Assembly: GCA_046703825.1 (NCBI GenBank)
Contig: JBJKSO010000075.1
Span: forward strand, 1-64,000
Direction: 5' to 3'
Length of the DNA stretch: 64,000 bases
From: JBJKSO01 sp046703825
GTDB lineage: Bacteria > Chloroflexota > Dormibacteria > Aeolococcales > Bog-877
Each line of letters starts with the position of its first letter. Position 1 is the first letter of the stretch. This document shows, piece by piece, positions 25,850 to 34,545 of this stretch. The notes below the pieces were generated by a model, which made no database searches, was not told the DNA's origin, and saw only the letters and a list, made by a program, of their open reading frames with translations. The position numbers were made by a program, and so were the translations under genes.

Positions 25850-26428
25850 CTATATGTTCTCCACGCTCCAGTCGAAGCCGATGCGCTCGTCGTTCCAGGG
25901 AATCCGGCCCTCGTCGGGGTTCTCCGGGTCGTAGGGCTCGGTGACGTAGTAGCAGAGCGTGACGTCGCGCAAGCCCAGCACCTGGTAACCGTGCGCCACC
26001 CGGGGTGGAATCGCCACCATCTTGGGCGCGTGCTCGCCGGCGATGACCACCTGGGTACGGCCGGCGGTGGGCGACTCCTCGCGCAGGTCCACCAGGACGA
26101 TCCGGGCCTGGCCGCTGACCATGTCCCAGTAGTCCCACTGCTTGCGGTGCCAGTGGAAGGCCTTGATCAGCTCGGGGGGGTTGCCACCGCGGGCGAAGGC
26201 GAGCGACCGGGACATCTGCGCGAAGGGCTGAGGGGGCAAAAACTCCCGGCCCTGGTCATCGCGGTCGCCGCGCTTGAGCTGTTCCAAAAAGAAGCCGCGC
26301 TGGTCAGCGTGGACGGTGAACGGCTTGATCATGACTCCGTCGACGCGGCCCACCCGCTCCGCCGGGGGCCGGCGGCGCATCTGCTCCAGCACCGACGCCA
26401 TCGATTCCAGCAGTGGCTGCCAGGCCAT
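25850..26428 (-). CDS. rmlC: dTDP-4-dehydrorhamnose 3,5-epimerase family protein
   Basis: A 192-residue cupin. It has HADQRGFFLEQLKR near 45, AFHWHRKQWDYWDMVSG with the catalytic-site His, VDLREESPT, and IPPRVAHGYQVLG. It differs from the enteric form at the GLHYQ motif (here AFHWH) and so belongs to the divergent RmlC group seen in GC-rich bacteria. Its place between rmlA and rmlB supports the epimerase role in dTDP-rhamnose synthesis. ATG 26428 starts four bases after the rmlA stop; an internal ATG ten codons later is possible. Confidence 0.87.
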   Translation of the reverse strand: MAWQPLLESMASVLEQMRRRPPAERVGRVDGVMIKPFTVHADQRGFFLEQLKRGDRDDQGREFLPPQPFAQMSRSLAFARGGNPPELIKAFHWHRKQWDYWDMVSGQARIVLVDLREESPTAGRTQVVIAGEHAPKMVAIPPRVAHGYQVLGLRDVTLCYYVTEPYDPENPDEGRIPWNDERIGFDWSVENI

Positions 26429-26432
26429 CGGC

Positions 26433-27497
26433 TCAGGCCACGCTGACGTGCGAGTGGTCGCCCAGCATGAGCCGGTGTGCCCGCGGGCGCCCATCGCTGC
26501 TCTCGATTACGACGTCCCTCCCAATCAGCGAATCTTCGATCTTGGTGGCGACACCGCGGATCCGGGTGTGCTGCAGCACGATGGCGTGCTCGATCTCGCT
26601 GCCCTCGATCACCACGTCGTGGTAGATGGCGGTGAAGGGTCCGACGAAGGAATCCACCACCCTGGAGCGAGCGCCGATGATGGCGGGTCCGCGGATCGTA
26701 CTGCGCAGCACCTGCGCGCCCTCCTCCACGATCACCTTGCCCAGAAGGCGGGAGTCATCCGACACCTGGCCCTCGCGCCGCTCCGGGAGCATGTCCAGCA
26801 CCACCCGGTTGCACTCCAACAGGTCGTCCATCTTGCCGGTGTCGATCCAGCGGCCCTCAACCAGGTGGGAGACCACCCGGCGGCCGTGGTCGATCTGCCA
26901 CTGGATCGCGTCGGTGATCTCGAGCTCACCGCGCCTGGAGGGCTGGATGGCATCGACCGCCTCCAGGATGTTGGGTTGGAACAGGTAGACCCCGACCAGC
27001 ACCAGATCCGAGCGCGGCTGGGGCGGCTTCTCGGTGAGACGCACCACCCGGTCTCCCTCCAGCTCGGCAACTCCGAACCGCTCCGGGTTCGGCATCTGCT
27101 TGAGCATGATCAAAGCATCCGGCTGCAGCTGCCGGAACTCCTCCACCACCGCCTTGATCCCGCCGGTGATGAAGTTGTCCCCCAGGTACATCGCGAAAGG
27201 GGACCCGGACAAGAAATCTCGCGCCGCCTTGACGGCGTGAGCCAGCCCCAGCGGCTGCGTCTGGGGGATGAAGCTGATCCGGGCTCCGAACCGGGATCCG
27301 TCGCCCACCGCCTCGCGGACCTCGTCGGCGGTGTCGCCGACCACAATCCCGATCTCGGTGATGCCGGCCTCCACCAGCGCCTCCAACCCGTAGAAGAGCA
27401 CCGGCTTGTTGGCGATCGGGATGAGTTGCTTGGCACCGGTGTGGGTGATCGGCCGCAGCCGGGTGCCCTTTCCCCCGCTCAGCACCAGGCCCTTCAC
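26433..27497 (-). CDS. rmlA: Glucose-1-phosphate thymidylyltransferase (long form)
   Basis: A 354-residue nucleotidyltransferase of the RmlA_long type. It starts VKGLVLSGGKGTRLRP, has MYLGDNFITGG with the metal-binding Asp, LTEKPPQPRSDLVLVG and RWIDTGKMDDLLE, then a C-terminal left-handed beta-helix (about 250-350) with hexapeptide-like repeats (GPAIIGARSRVVDSFVGPF). It makes dTDP-glucose. GTG 27497 fits the usual N-terminus; TTG 27506 is three codons earlier. A TAGCCT sits eight bases before GTG 27497, so an internal promoter for the rml block is possible. Its short-form counterpart, about 290 residues, lacks the helix domain. Confidence 0.92.
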   Translation of the reverse strand: MKGLVLSGGKGTRLRPITHTGAKQLIPIANKPVLFYGLEALVEAGITEIGIVVGDTADEVREAVGDGSRFGARISFIPQTQPLGLAHAVKAARDFLSGSPFAMYLGDNFITGGIKAVVEEFRQLQPDALIMLKQMPNPERFGVAELEGDRVVRLTEKPPQPRSDLVLVGVYLFQPNILEAVDAIQPSRRGELEITDAIQWQIDHGRRVVSHLVEGRWIDTGKMDDLLECNRVVLDMLPERREGQVSDDSRLLGKVIVEEGAQVLRSTIRGPAIIGARSRVVDSFVGPFTAIYHDVVIEGSEIEHAIVLQHTRIRGVATKIEDSLIGRDVVIESSDGRPRAHRLMLGDHSHVSVA

Positions 27498-27544
27498 GGC
27501 GGACAAGGCTAGCAGTTCACCTGGATGCGCCCCTCAGGCCTGGA

Positions 27545-29005
27545 TCAGTAGGCGTGCCGGTGGAAGATGATCCTCCAGGGGGTGAGCAGGAGGATCTTGA
27601 TGTCGAAGCCAAGCGACCAGTTCTCCACGTAGTAGAGGTCGTAGTAGATGCGTTCCTCCATGCTGCTCCCCTGGCGCAGGTCGTTCACCTGCGCCCAACC
27701 GGTGCAGCCGGGCAGCGCCTGCAGCCGCTCGCGGTAGCGCGGCACCTGCTCCTCAAACTGGTGCGCGAAGAATGGCCGCTCCGGCCGCGGGCCAACCAGG
27801 CTCATCTCGCCTACGAGCACGTTCCAGAGCTGGGGCAGCTCGTCCAGGCTGAAGCGGCGAACGAAGCGCCCGACCGGGGTGCGCCGGGAGTCGTCGGCGC
27901 TGGTCATGACCGGGCCGGTCTTGGCCTCGGCATCCCTGACCATCGAGCGCAGCTTCCAGACATGGAAGGGACGCCCCCGCCGGCCGAGCCGCTCCTGGCG
28001 GTAGAAGGGCGCGCCCGGTGAGGTGACCACGATCGCCAGGCAGCACACCGCCAGCACCGGGATCGCCACCACCGCCAGCAGCAGGGTGGCGAGGACGTCA
28101 AAGGTCCGCTTGACCACCAGGTTGGCCCCCACCAGCCGGCTGGGGCGCAGCCCCACCAGGGGCAGGCCGCCCACCTCCTCGGTCCGGGCGGCGGTGGTCA
28201 TGATCTCCAAAACGTCGGGCACGACCTTCACTTCGGCGCCGGCCTCCATGCAGATGCGCGCCAGGTTGACCACCCGCTCGTTGCTGACCCCGCTGAGCGC
28301 CAGCAGCACCTGGTCGGCGCGCTCCCGCACCACCAGCTTGCCCAGGCCAACCGATAGGTCGAAGGCGGGCACCTCGCCCCCAGCCGCGGCGTCGGGTGCC
28401 CCGGCCACCGCCACCCGACCCACCACCCGGTAGCCGTACTCGGGGAACATCCGGAGCCGCCGCAGCAGGAGCTCCGCCACCGGCCCCCCGCCCACGACCA
28501 ACACCCGGGTGGCACCGTGGCCGGCGCGGAGCAGGCCCTGCTGGAGCGCCCGCACCAAGGACCGCTCCAGCATGAAGAGGACCACCGACCCAACAGCGGC
28601 GTCCGCGAGCACCAGCCGCGAGTAGGGGAACTGGCGGTAAGCGCCCTCCAGCGCCAGCGCCAGCACCACAAACAGGGCCACCGAGCCCACGGCCCCAAGT
28701 AGCTCGTCGGCCAGCGACTGGCCGCGGTCGACCCGGTAGCGACCGGTGAAGGCGAAGACCAAGACCCAGAGCAGCGCCACCACCGGCACCGCCATGGCGT
28801 AGGCCGTGAGGCTCGGCACCGCGCCGCCGGGGATGGGAACGCCGGAGATGTAGAAGCGGTACCAGTAGGCTCCGAAGGCGGCCGCGGCCACCGCCAGCCC
28901 GTCGCCGAGCACGCGCAGCGCCGGAAACACGCGGACCCACTGGCCACGGGGCCGGGCGGCGACCGCCACCTCCAGCGGGCGGATCAAGGGACCCGATTCA
29001 GCCAA
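27545..29005 (-). CDS. Polyprenyl-phosphate sugar phosphotransferase (priming enzyme)
   Basis: A 486-residue membrane protein of the WbaP/WcaJ kind. Four to five N-terminal helices (about 25-145) lead to a CoA-binding-like Rossmann region (VLVVGGGPVAELLLRRL, about 165-300). The catalytic Bac_transf domain follows after VKRTFDVLATLLLAVVA, with PFYRQERLGRRGRPFHVWK, RRFSLDELPQLWNVL and GPRPERPFF. It transfers a sugar-1-phosphate to undecaprenyl phosphate and starts repeat-unit assembly. TTG 29005 lies three bases after the flippase stop. Confidence 0.9.
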   Translation of the reverse strand: MAESGPLIRPLEVAVAARPRGQWVRVFPALRVLGDGLAVAAAAFGAYWYRFYISGVPIPGGAVPSLTAYAMAVPVVALLWVLVFAFTGRYRVDRGQSLADELLGAVGSVALFVVLALALEGAYRQFPYSRLVLADAAVGSVVLFMLERSLVRALQQGLLRAGHGATRVLVVGGGPVAELLLRRLRMFPEYGYRVVGRVAVAGAPDAAAGGEVPAFDLSVGLGKLVVRERADQVLLALSGVSNERVVNLARICMEAGAEVKVVPDVLEIMTTAARTEEVGGLPLVGLRPSRLVGANLVVKRTFDVLATLLLAVVAIPVLAVCCLAIVVTSPGAPFYRQERLGRRGRPFHVWKLRSMVRDAEAKTGPVMTSADDSRRTPVGRFVRRFSLDELPQLWNVLVGEMSLVGPRPERPFFAHQFEEQVPRYRERLQALPGCTGWAQVNDLRQGSSMEERIYYDLYYVENWSLGFDIKILLLTPWRIIFHRHAY

Positions 29006-29008
29006 CGC

Positions 29009-30460
29009 CTAGCCTCCCGACGCCGGTCTCAGCCTGCGCCCGAGGCTGGCCCGGGCGGTGCGGAGTTCCTCGGTGGTCACCCCGCCGGTCACCACCAAGG
29101 CGCCCAGGTAGAACAATCCGGCCAGCGGCACGGTCCAGAACACCGATTGGCCCGCCAGCACCAGGATGATCCCGGCCATGAGCCCGCCGGAAACCACGAT
29201 CGGCAGGAAGGGACGCAACCAGGGCAGCTGGTGGTCGAGCCGGCGGCGCACCATCCAGTAACCGGCTATGAGCAAGAACACCTCGGTGATGACAGTAGCC
29301 CAACTGGAGCCAAGATAGCCGTCCGGCCGGGAATAGAGGGGGATCAATATCAGGTTGAGTACGACGTTGACGACGATGCTCATCACCGAAAGCCGGACGG
29401 TGTCGCCCTGGCGGTCCATCGCCCCCAGGCCGAACACGTAGGTGTTGTTGACGAACAGGAACACCAGAGCAAACGCCAAGATTTGCAGGGAAGGCACGGA
29501 CTGGTGGTACACGTGCAGAAACGTCAGCAAGGGACCGGCTCCGAACCCCAGCGCCAAGGCGATCGGCATCGCCACCAGCGCCAGCAGGCGACAGGTGGCG
29601 GTGTAGGCCCGGCGCATGCGCTCCAGCTCGCCCAAGTGCAGCACCGCCAGCGCCGGGAAGACCGCATTCATCACCGTCTGGGGAACAAAGGAGAACCCGT
29701 CCAAGAATTTGTACGCGGCCTGGTAGTAGCCGACCTGCGTTGGTCCGCGCATGGCGTTGAGGATCACCACGTCGATGCGGAAGTACACCGTGTTCAAGAA
29801 GAAGACCAGAGCGAAGGGGAGCGACAGCCGCAGCAGCTGACGCACCAGCACCGGATCGATATGCACCTCCGGCCGGAAGTAGCGCCGGGCGATCACCAGC
29901 GGCGCGTAGACGCAGGTGGCGGCGTAGCTGGCGGCGTACACCCACAAGTAGGCCGAAAGCCCCAGCCGCGCGTGCGCCACCAAAAAGGTGCCCACCAGCA
30001 GGATCAGCGCCTCCATGATGGTGGCGACCGCTTCGTAGCGGATCTCGCCGGTGGCAAAGAAGGTGCTCCGCAGCACATTGGCCACCGAGGTCGCCGTCAT
30101 CAGCGCGAACGCGGGCCAGAAGACGAAGAGCAGAGACGGCCGGTCCGCCCCGGCCATCAGCCAAAGGGTGAGGAAGCTAGCGGCCAGCAGCGGCACCTTG
30201 GCCGCCAAGACCGCCGCCAGCAGCGACTTCAGCCGCGCGTTGTCGCGGCTGCCCTCGCGCAGGTAGACAATCTGCAACCCGAGGTCGGAGACGATGCCAG
30301 AGAGGTTGCTGAACACAACGATCACGCCGAACTCGCCGTAGCGGTAGGCGCCCAGGTAGTGCTGCTGCAGCAGGAAGACCAGCAAAACCAGCATCCGCGC
30401 CAGAGTCCGGGCGACGAACAGGATGGTGGTGTTGCGGACGGTGCGGTGCGCGAGGCTCAA
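29009..30460 (-). CDS. Polysaccharide flippase (Wzx/MATE-like)
   Basis: A 483-residue protein with about 12-14 hydrophobic helices. It begins RTVRNTTILFVARTLARM and continues with YLGAYRYGEFGVIVVFSNL, the conserved first two helices of the polysaccharide_synt/oligosaccharide flippase families. It probably moves lipid-linked repeat units across the membrane. TTG 30460 lies 13 bases after the ligase-like gene stop. Its partners in the operon are the putative ligase/polymerase upstream and the priming transferase downstream. Confidence 0.88.
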   Translation of the reverse strand: MSLAHRTVRNTTILFVARTLARMLVLLVFLLQQHYLGAYRYGEFGVIVVFSNLSGIVSDLGLQIVYLREGSRDNARLKSLLAAVLAAKVPLLAASFLTLWLMAGADRPSLLFVFWPAFALMTATSVANVLRSTFFATGEIRYEAVATIMEALILLVGTFLVAHARLGLSAYLWVYAASYAATCVYAPLVIARRYFRPEVHIDPVLVRQLLRLSLPFALVFFLNTVYFRIDVVILNAMRGPTQVGYYQAAYKFLDGFSFVPQTVMNAVFPALAVLHLGELERMRRAYTATCRLLALVAMPIALALGFGAGPLLTFLHVYHQSVPSLQILAFALVFLFVNNTYVFGLGAMDRQGDTVRLSVMSIVVNVVLNLILIPLYSRPDGYLGSSWATVITEVFLLIAGYWMVRRRLDHQLPWLRPFLPIVVSGGLMAGIILVLAGQSVFWTVPLAGLFYLGALVVTGGVTTEELRTARASLGRRLRPASGG

Positions 30461-30473
30461 CGGCCCAGCCCGC

Positions 30474-31712
30474 TCAGGTGGTGGCCGGCCGGGACCGACG
30501 CAGGCGGATCTGGCGAGCCACCGGCACCACCGCCACCGTCACCAGGGCAATCAAGGCCCACCACTCCACCGAGAGGTCATTCTTCCAGTAGGGACTGTCG
30601 ACCAGACCGTGGACCACGATGCCCACCCAGCTCAAGCTGAGGGCTGCCGCCCAGGGGTACTGAAGCGGGCCGGCGCGCACCGCCGGGGCAAGAAAGCGGA
30701 CCAGTTCAACGAACATCCCGATCAGGGCCACCAGTCCCAGCACCCCCAGCTCGACCCAGAAGTCCAGCTCCAGCTGGTCGGGGTAGACGTGGGTCTGGGT
30801 CGAGGGATCGTGGACCGCCGCGCGGTAGGGTGCGATCTGGGACTGGTAGTCGGCGAGCCCGGCCCCGGTGAAGGGATGGCTGCCGATCAGGTCGACGGTC
30901 GCGTGCCAGAGGTTGACCCGGGTGACCATGGAGTTGGCAGGGTTGTTGGGGTTGAGCTCGTTGCCCACGCGGTGGCGGATCCCCGGCACCAGCAGGGCCG
31001 CCACCATCAGGGCCACACAGCCGCTGAGCAGGACCCTTCGGCGCGGATGGATCGCCGCCGCCACCAGCGCCATCACCACCAGGGCAAGCCAGGAGCCCCG
31101 GCTCAGAGTGATCACGTCGCCGACGCCGAGCAGAATCAGCGCCGCCCAATGTACTCGCGGATGGCGGGTGCCCCCGAACAGGGCCAACCCGAGCGCCAGA
31201 CCCACCAGAGGGTCGAGGAAGATCCCGCCAAAGTTGTTGTTGGTCCACAGCCAGGTGGGGTCGGGGGGATTGACGTTGAGGTTCAGCGTGTTGTTCCAGA
31301 TCGCCGCCAGAAACGCCACCAGCTGCGAGCCGGCCACCACCGCCCCGCTCACGTAGAGGGCATAGGTGAACCGCTCCCAGTCCCAGCTGGAGCGGAGCAC
31401 GTTCACCGCCACCACGAAGTAGGCGATCGGCTCGACTATGTAGGCGGCTCCGATCCCGAGTGCCGCCCGCCGGTCCGCACTGGCCGCGATCCCGATCACC
31501 ATCGCCGCCAGCAGCACCATCGCCAGCACCGAGAAGGGCGTGTCCCACCTAGGGCGCCGGTTCTGCAGGGAGGACTCGAGGATGAACGCCAGCACGGTGA
31601 GCCCCAGCACCACCTCCAGGCCGGTGAAGGGCAGGCCGTCAAGGTGCCCGCGCAGGTCATAGGCAGGGAGGGCCGCGGCGGTGAGGAAGACGCCTATACG
31701 ACTCCACCGCAT
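30474..31712 (-). CDS. O-antigen ligase/polymerase (Wzy_C) family protein
   Basis: A 412-residue membrane protein with 11-12 helices and a large periplasmic-side loop near 275-330. It contains LSRGSWLALVVM and HPFTGAGLADYQ followed by a loop His (TQTHVYPDQLELDFWVELGVLG), the pattern of the Wzy_C/WaaL family. It would polymerise or ligate the saccharide made by the operon. ATG 31712 has no ribosome binding site; a perfect TATAAT ends seven bases upstream. It is the first gene of the operon that runs to 22002. Polymerase and ligase roles cannot be told apart from sequence. Confidence 0.87.
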   Translation of the reverse strand: MRWSRIGVFLTAAALPAYDLRGHLDGLPFTGLEVVLGLTVLAFILESSLQNRRPRWDTPFSVLAMVLLAAMVIGIAASADRRAALGIGAAYIVEPIAYFVVAVNVLRSSWDWERFTYALYVSGAVVAGSQLVAFLAAIWNNTLNLNVNPPDPTWLWTNNNFGGIFLDPLVGLALGLALFGGTRHPRVHWAALILLGVGDVITLSRGSWLALVVMALVAAAIHPRRRVLLSGCVALMVAALLVPGIRHRVGNELNPNNPANSMVTRVNLWHATVDLIGSHPFTGAGLADYQSQIAPYRAAVHDPSTQTHVYPDQLELDFWVELGVLGLVALIGMFVELVRFLAPAVRAGPLQYPWAAALSLSWVGIVVHGLVDSPYWKNDLSVEWWALIALVTVAVVPVARQIRLRRSRPATT

Positions 31713-31719
31713 CGGCGGG

Positions 31720-31725
31720 ATTATA
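31720..31725 (-). promoter_or_regulatory. Consensus -10 (TATAAT) of the polysaccharide operon
   Basis: TATAAT reads on the minus strand and ends seven bases before ATG 31712, so the transcript would begin at the ATG. No TTGACA-like element is found at 17 bases. The 61-bp gap between trpS and this operon has no terminator-like hairpin that I can see. Confidence 0.6.
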
Positions 31726-31773
31726 GGCGCCGCCTGAACTGGACCCCGGGCGGCAGGAAGGGCGAACCGGCGC

Positions 31774-32823
31774 TCAGCCGGCCACCGGCAGAGCCTGCCC
31801 GGGAAGTTGGCGCGAGATCGCTCGGGACGGCAACCCCACCCGGGCGCGCACCTCCGCCATGGTTGCCTCCGCGACCGCGGCCGCCCGCTCCGCCCCCCGC
31901 TCCAAGATGGAGTCGAGCTCGGTCGGATCGGACATCAGCTGCCCGTAGCGGGCTTGGATCGGCGCCAGCGCCTGCACCGCTTGCTCGGCGACCGCACGCT
32001 TGAGCTCCCCGTAGCCGCGCCCCTGGAAGTCGCCGAGCGTCTGCCGCGCGCTGGCCCCGGACAGGGCCGAGTGGATCTCCAGCAGGTTGGCCACCCCCGC
32101 GGAGATGGACTGCGGGTCCAGAGCGCTGGCGCTGTCCGTCTTGGCTCGCATCAACTTGGACCGGATCAGGTCTGGGGGGTCGAGCAAACCGATCCTCCCC
32201 GCTTCTCCCCCGACGCTTTTGCTCATCTTGGCCTCCGGATCGTCCAGGGCCATGACCCGCGACCCCGCACCGCGGTGGCCGATCCTGGCCTCGGGCACCG
32301 GGAACGTCTCGCCGTACAGGTGGTTGAAGCGGGCGGCCAGATCGCGGGTCAGCTCCATATGCTGGCGCTGGTCCTCCCCCACCGGCACGTAGCGCGCCTT
32401 GTAAAGGAGGATGTCGGCCGCCATCAGCACCGGGTAGATGAAGACGCCGCTTCCGATCGCCTCGGCGCCGTGGCGCCTTGAGCGGTCCTTGAACTGGGTC
32501 ATCCGCTGCAGCCAGCCAACCGGGGTGAGGCAGGCCAGGATCCAGGCCAGTTCCGTGTGCTGCGGCACCTGCGACTGCAGCAGCAGCGTCGAGACCTCGG
32601 GGTCTATGCCGGCGGCCAGGTAGAGTGCCGCCACCTGCCGGCTCTTGCTGCGCAGCTCTTGGGGGTCGCGAACCACCGTGAGGGCGTGCAGGTCGACGAC
32701 GCAGAAGAAGCCGCGCACCTCGCCCTGCTCCATGACCCAGGGACGCAGCGCCCCCAGCAGGTTGCCCAGGTGGAGATCGCCGTCCGGCTGCATCCCGCTG
32801 AAGACGATCGGGCGTTCGTCCAC
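31774..32823 (-). CDS. trpS: Tryptophan-tRNA ligase
   Basis: A 349-residue class I aminoacyl-tRNA synthetase. It has VFSGMQPDGDLHLGNLLGA, where HLGN is the HIGH motif, VVDLHALTV, YPVLMAADILLYKA, VPVGEDQRQHMELTRD, and AKMSKSVGG as the KMSKS loop. It is of normal bacterial length. GTG 32823 begins the conserved region; longer upstream codons belong to another gene's antisense. TACAAT lies six bases upstream and there is no ribosome binding site, so a leaderless message is likely. Confidence 0.95.
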   Translation of the reverse strand: MDERPIVFSGMQPDGDLHLGNLLGALRPWVMEQGEVRGFFCVVDLHALTVVRDPQELRSKSRQVAALYLAAGIDPEVSTLLLQSQVPQHTELAWILACLTPVGWLQRMTQFKDRSRRHGAEAIGSGVFIYPVLMAADILLYKARYVPVGEDQRQHMELTRDLAARFNHLYGETFPVPEARIGHRGAGSRVMALDDPEAKMSKSVGGEAGRIGLLDPPDLIRSKLMRAKTDSASALDPQSISAGVANLLEIHSALSGASARQTLGDFQGRGYGELKRAVAEQAVQALAPIQARYGQLMSDPTELDSILERGAERAAAVAEATMAEVRARVGLPSRAISRQLPGQALPVAG

Positions 32824-32829
32824 CGGGGG

Positions 32830-32835
32830 ATTGTA
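32830..32835 (-). promoter_or_regulatory. -10 (TACAAT) for leaderless trpS
   Basis: TACAAT on the minus strand is separated by six bases (CCCCCG) from GTG 32823. It lies in the 32-bp gap after the membrane glycosyltransferase gene. Confidence 0.5.
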
Positions 32836-32855
32836 TCGGCGGGCCGGCGCCAGCC

Positions 32856-34454
32856 TCAGACCTTCTCCGTGACCCGGTACTCGAGATGCGAGCCGAAGAG
32901 CAGCCGGGTCTGCGCCTCCAAAGCCGGGATCACGCTGAGCGCCAGGAACACCACCGGGTAGGCGACGGTCTGGAGGTCCACCCAGCGGCGATGCCACCAG
33001 GACCAGCCCTCGGGCCTCGGCTGAAGCCGGTTGTCCATGACCGCCACCGCCACGATGTTCAGCAGCGTGGTGGTCAGGATGATGGTGGCGCAGAGCTCCA
33101 AGATCCCTCCCAGGGTAGAGATGGCGTAGTCGAAGTTGAAGAGCGAGGGCAGGATGCCCGCCACCGCGATCAGCAGCGGGACGGTGGCCCAGCTCAGGTG
33201 GTTGAAGATCAGCATCTGGAATCGCTGCAGTCGCGACCGCAGGGGGATCTCGGGATGCTGGGTCATGCGGCTGGCGACGTAGGGGACGTCGGTCACTCCC
33301 CAGGCCCACCTCTTGATCTGCTCGTACTGGCTGACCAGGGTGCTGCCGTAGTCGGCCGCCTTCGGTGCGTCGCCGTACATGGGCAGGAAGGCGCCCCGGA
33401 CGCGGAGCTGCTCGCCGTAGCGGAAAAACGCCTTCCAGAAGAAGCGAGAGTCCTCGGGGATGACATCGTCGTCCCAGTAGCCGACCTCGTCCACCAGTCT
33501 CAGGCACATGGAGTAGGCGGAGAACATCACGAGCCGTTGCGGGTGCTGGTGCAGGTAGAGCTGCCACTGCGTGCTCAGCGTCGCCATGGAGCGCACCGCC
33601 GAGGGCACCCGCCAGAGATTGTTGAGGAAGATCGGCACCGGCTGCCAGATGGTGGTCTGGGGCGCGTCGTCGGTCAGGTAGTGGTAGCTGATGTAGCTGA
33701 AATACTGGGGATGGACGCGGTAGTCCGAATCGAGGTCGGTGACGATCACCTTGAGCGGATCCAGACCCAGCCCGTCGCATCCCCGCTTCAGCACCGGGCC
33801 GCCGTAGGCCATGGCAGCCGACTTACCGACGACGATCCCCGGCAGCAGCGGGTCCTTTATGTGCCAGAAGGCCCGGAACTCGTCCCCGAACTCCTCCTGC
33901 AGGCGCTCGACGTTGCGGCAACCATTGAGGTCCATCTCCCGGGTGATGATGGCGACCACCTTCAGCTGGCTCGGGTAGTCAGCCGCCGCCAGCGCTTCCA
34001 CCGTCGCCCGCAGCACCTCATAGCTTTCGGTGTAGGTGGGTATCAATACAGCGTGGACGATGTCGCCGGCACTGCCGCGGCCTAGCCCCTTCCACCGCTC
34101 CGACCAGTTCTCCTGCTGGGCCGTCTCGAGTAACCGGATGCCCCGCAGGACGTAGCGAAAGGTATAGATCAGTTTGACCAGCCAGTAGAAGTCGAGCAGG
34201 CAGGCAAACAGGCCCAAGATCCACAGGTACTGGAAGTCGACAAAGGTGATGAAGAACCCGATTCCGAGCGGGGCCAGCAAGAGCGCCCACACCGTGAGTC
34301 CGGGCGCCATCTCCCACAGCCGTTTCTCCACCGCCTGGCGGCGGCTCAGGCGTTCTGCCCGCCTGGCCAGCTTCTCAGGAGGGACAAAGGTGGGCAGGGC
34401 GCCGACCCGTGGCGGGGCCTCCACGGTCGCGTCGAGAGTTCCGAGGCTGTTCAC
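32856..34454 (-). CDS. Membrane glycosyltransferase family 2 (cellulose-synthase-like)
   Basis: A 532-residue protein. Two N-terminal helices (about 55-115) precede a cytosolic GT2 domain with LIPTYTESYEV, VTDLDSDYRVHP with the DXD-type Asp residues, PEDSRFFWKAFFRYG with the catalytic-base region, and QIKRWAWGVTD as the QxxRW-type motif. Three or four C-terminal helices follow. This is the processive synthase layout. The product is unknown. GTG 34454 has AGGA nine bases upstream. It is divergent from the UPF0104 gene, and the two may act on the same glycolipid or polymer. Confidence 0.82.
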   Translation of the reverse strand: MNSLGTLDATVEAPPRVGALPTFVPPEKLARRAERLSRRQAVEKRLWEMAPGLTVWALLLAPLGIGFFITFVDFQYLWILGLFACLLDFYWLVKLIYTFRYVLRGIRLLETAQQENWSERWKGLGRGSAGDIVHAVLIPTYTESYEVLRATVEALAAADYPSQLKVVAIITREMDLNGCRNVERLQEEFGDEFRAFWHIKDPLLPGIVVGKSAAMAYGGPVLKRGCDGLGLDPLKVIVTDLDSDYRVHPQYFSYISYHYLTDDAPQTTIWQPVPIFLNNLWRVPSAVRSMATLSTQWQLYLHQHPQRLVMFSAYSMCLRLVDEVGYWDDDVIPEDSRFFWKAFFRYGEQLRVRGAFLPMYGDAPKAADYGSTLVSQYEQIKRWAWGVTDVPYVASRMTQHPEIPLRSRLQRFQMLIFNHLSWATVPLLIAVAGILPSLFNFDYAISTLGGILELCATIILTTTLLNIVAVAVMDNRLQPRPEGWSWWHRRWVDLQTVAYPVVFLALSVIPALEAQTRLLFGSHLEYRVTEKV

Positions 34455-34545
34455 AGGATCGGGTCCTAGTATGCAAGACGACCTTGTGAGACAAGCTGTT
34501 GACGGAGACCACCTGGTGCCAGAAGCTGAGCTATCCTCACTCTCC

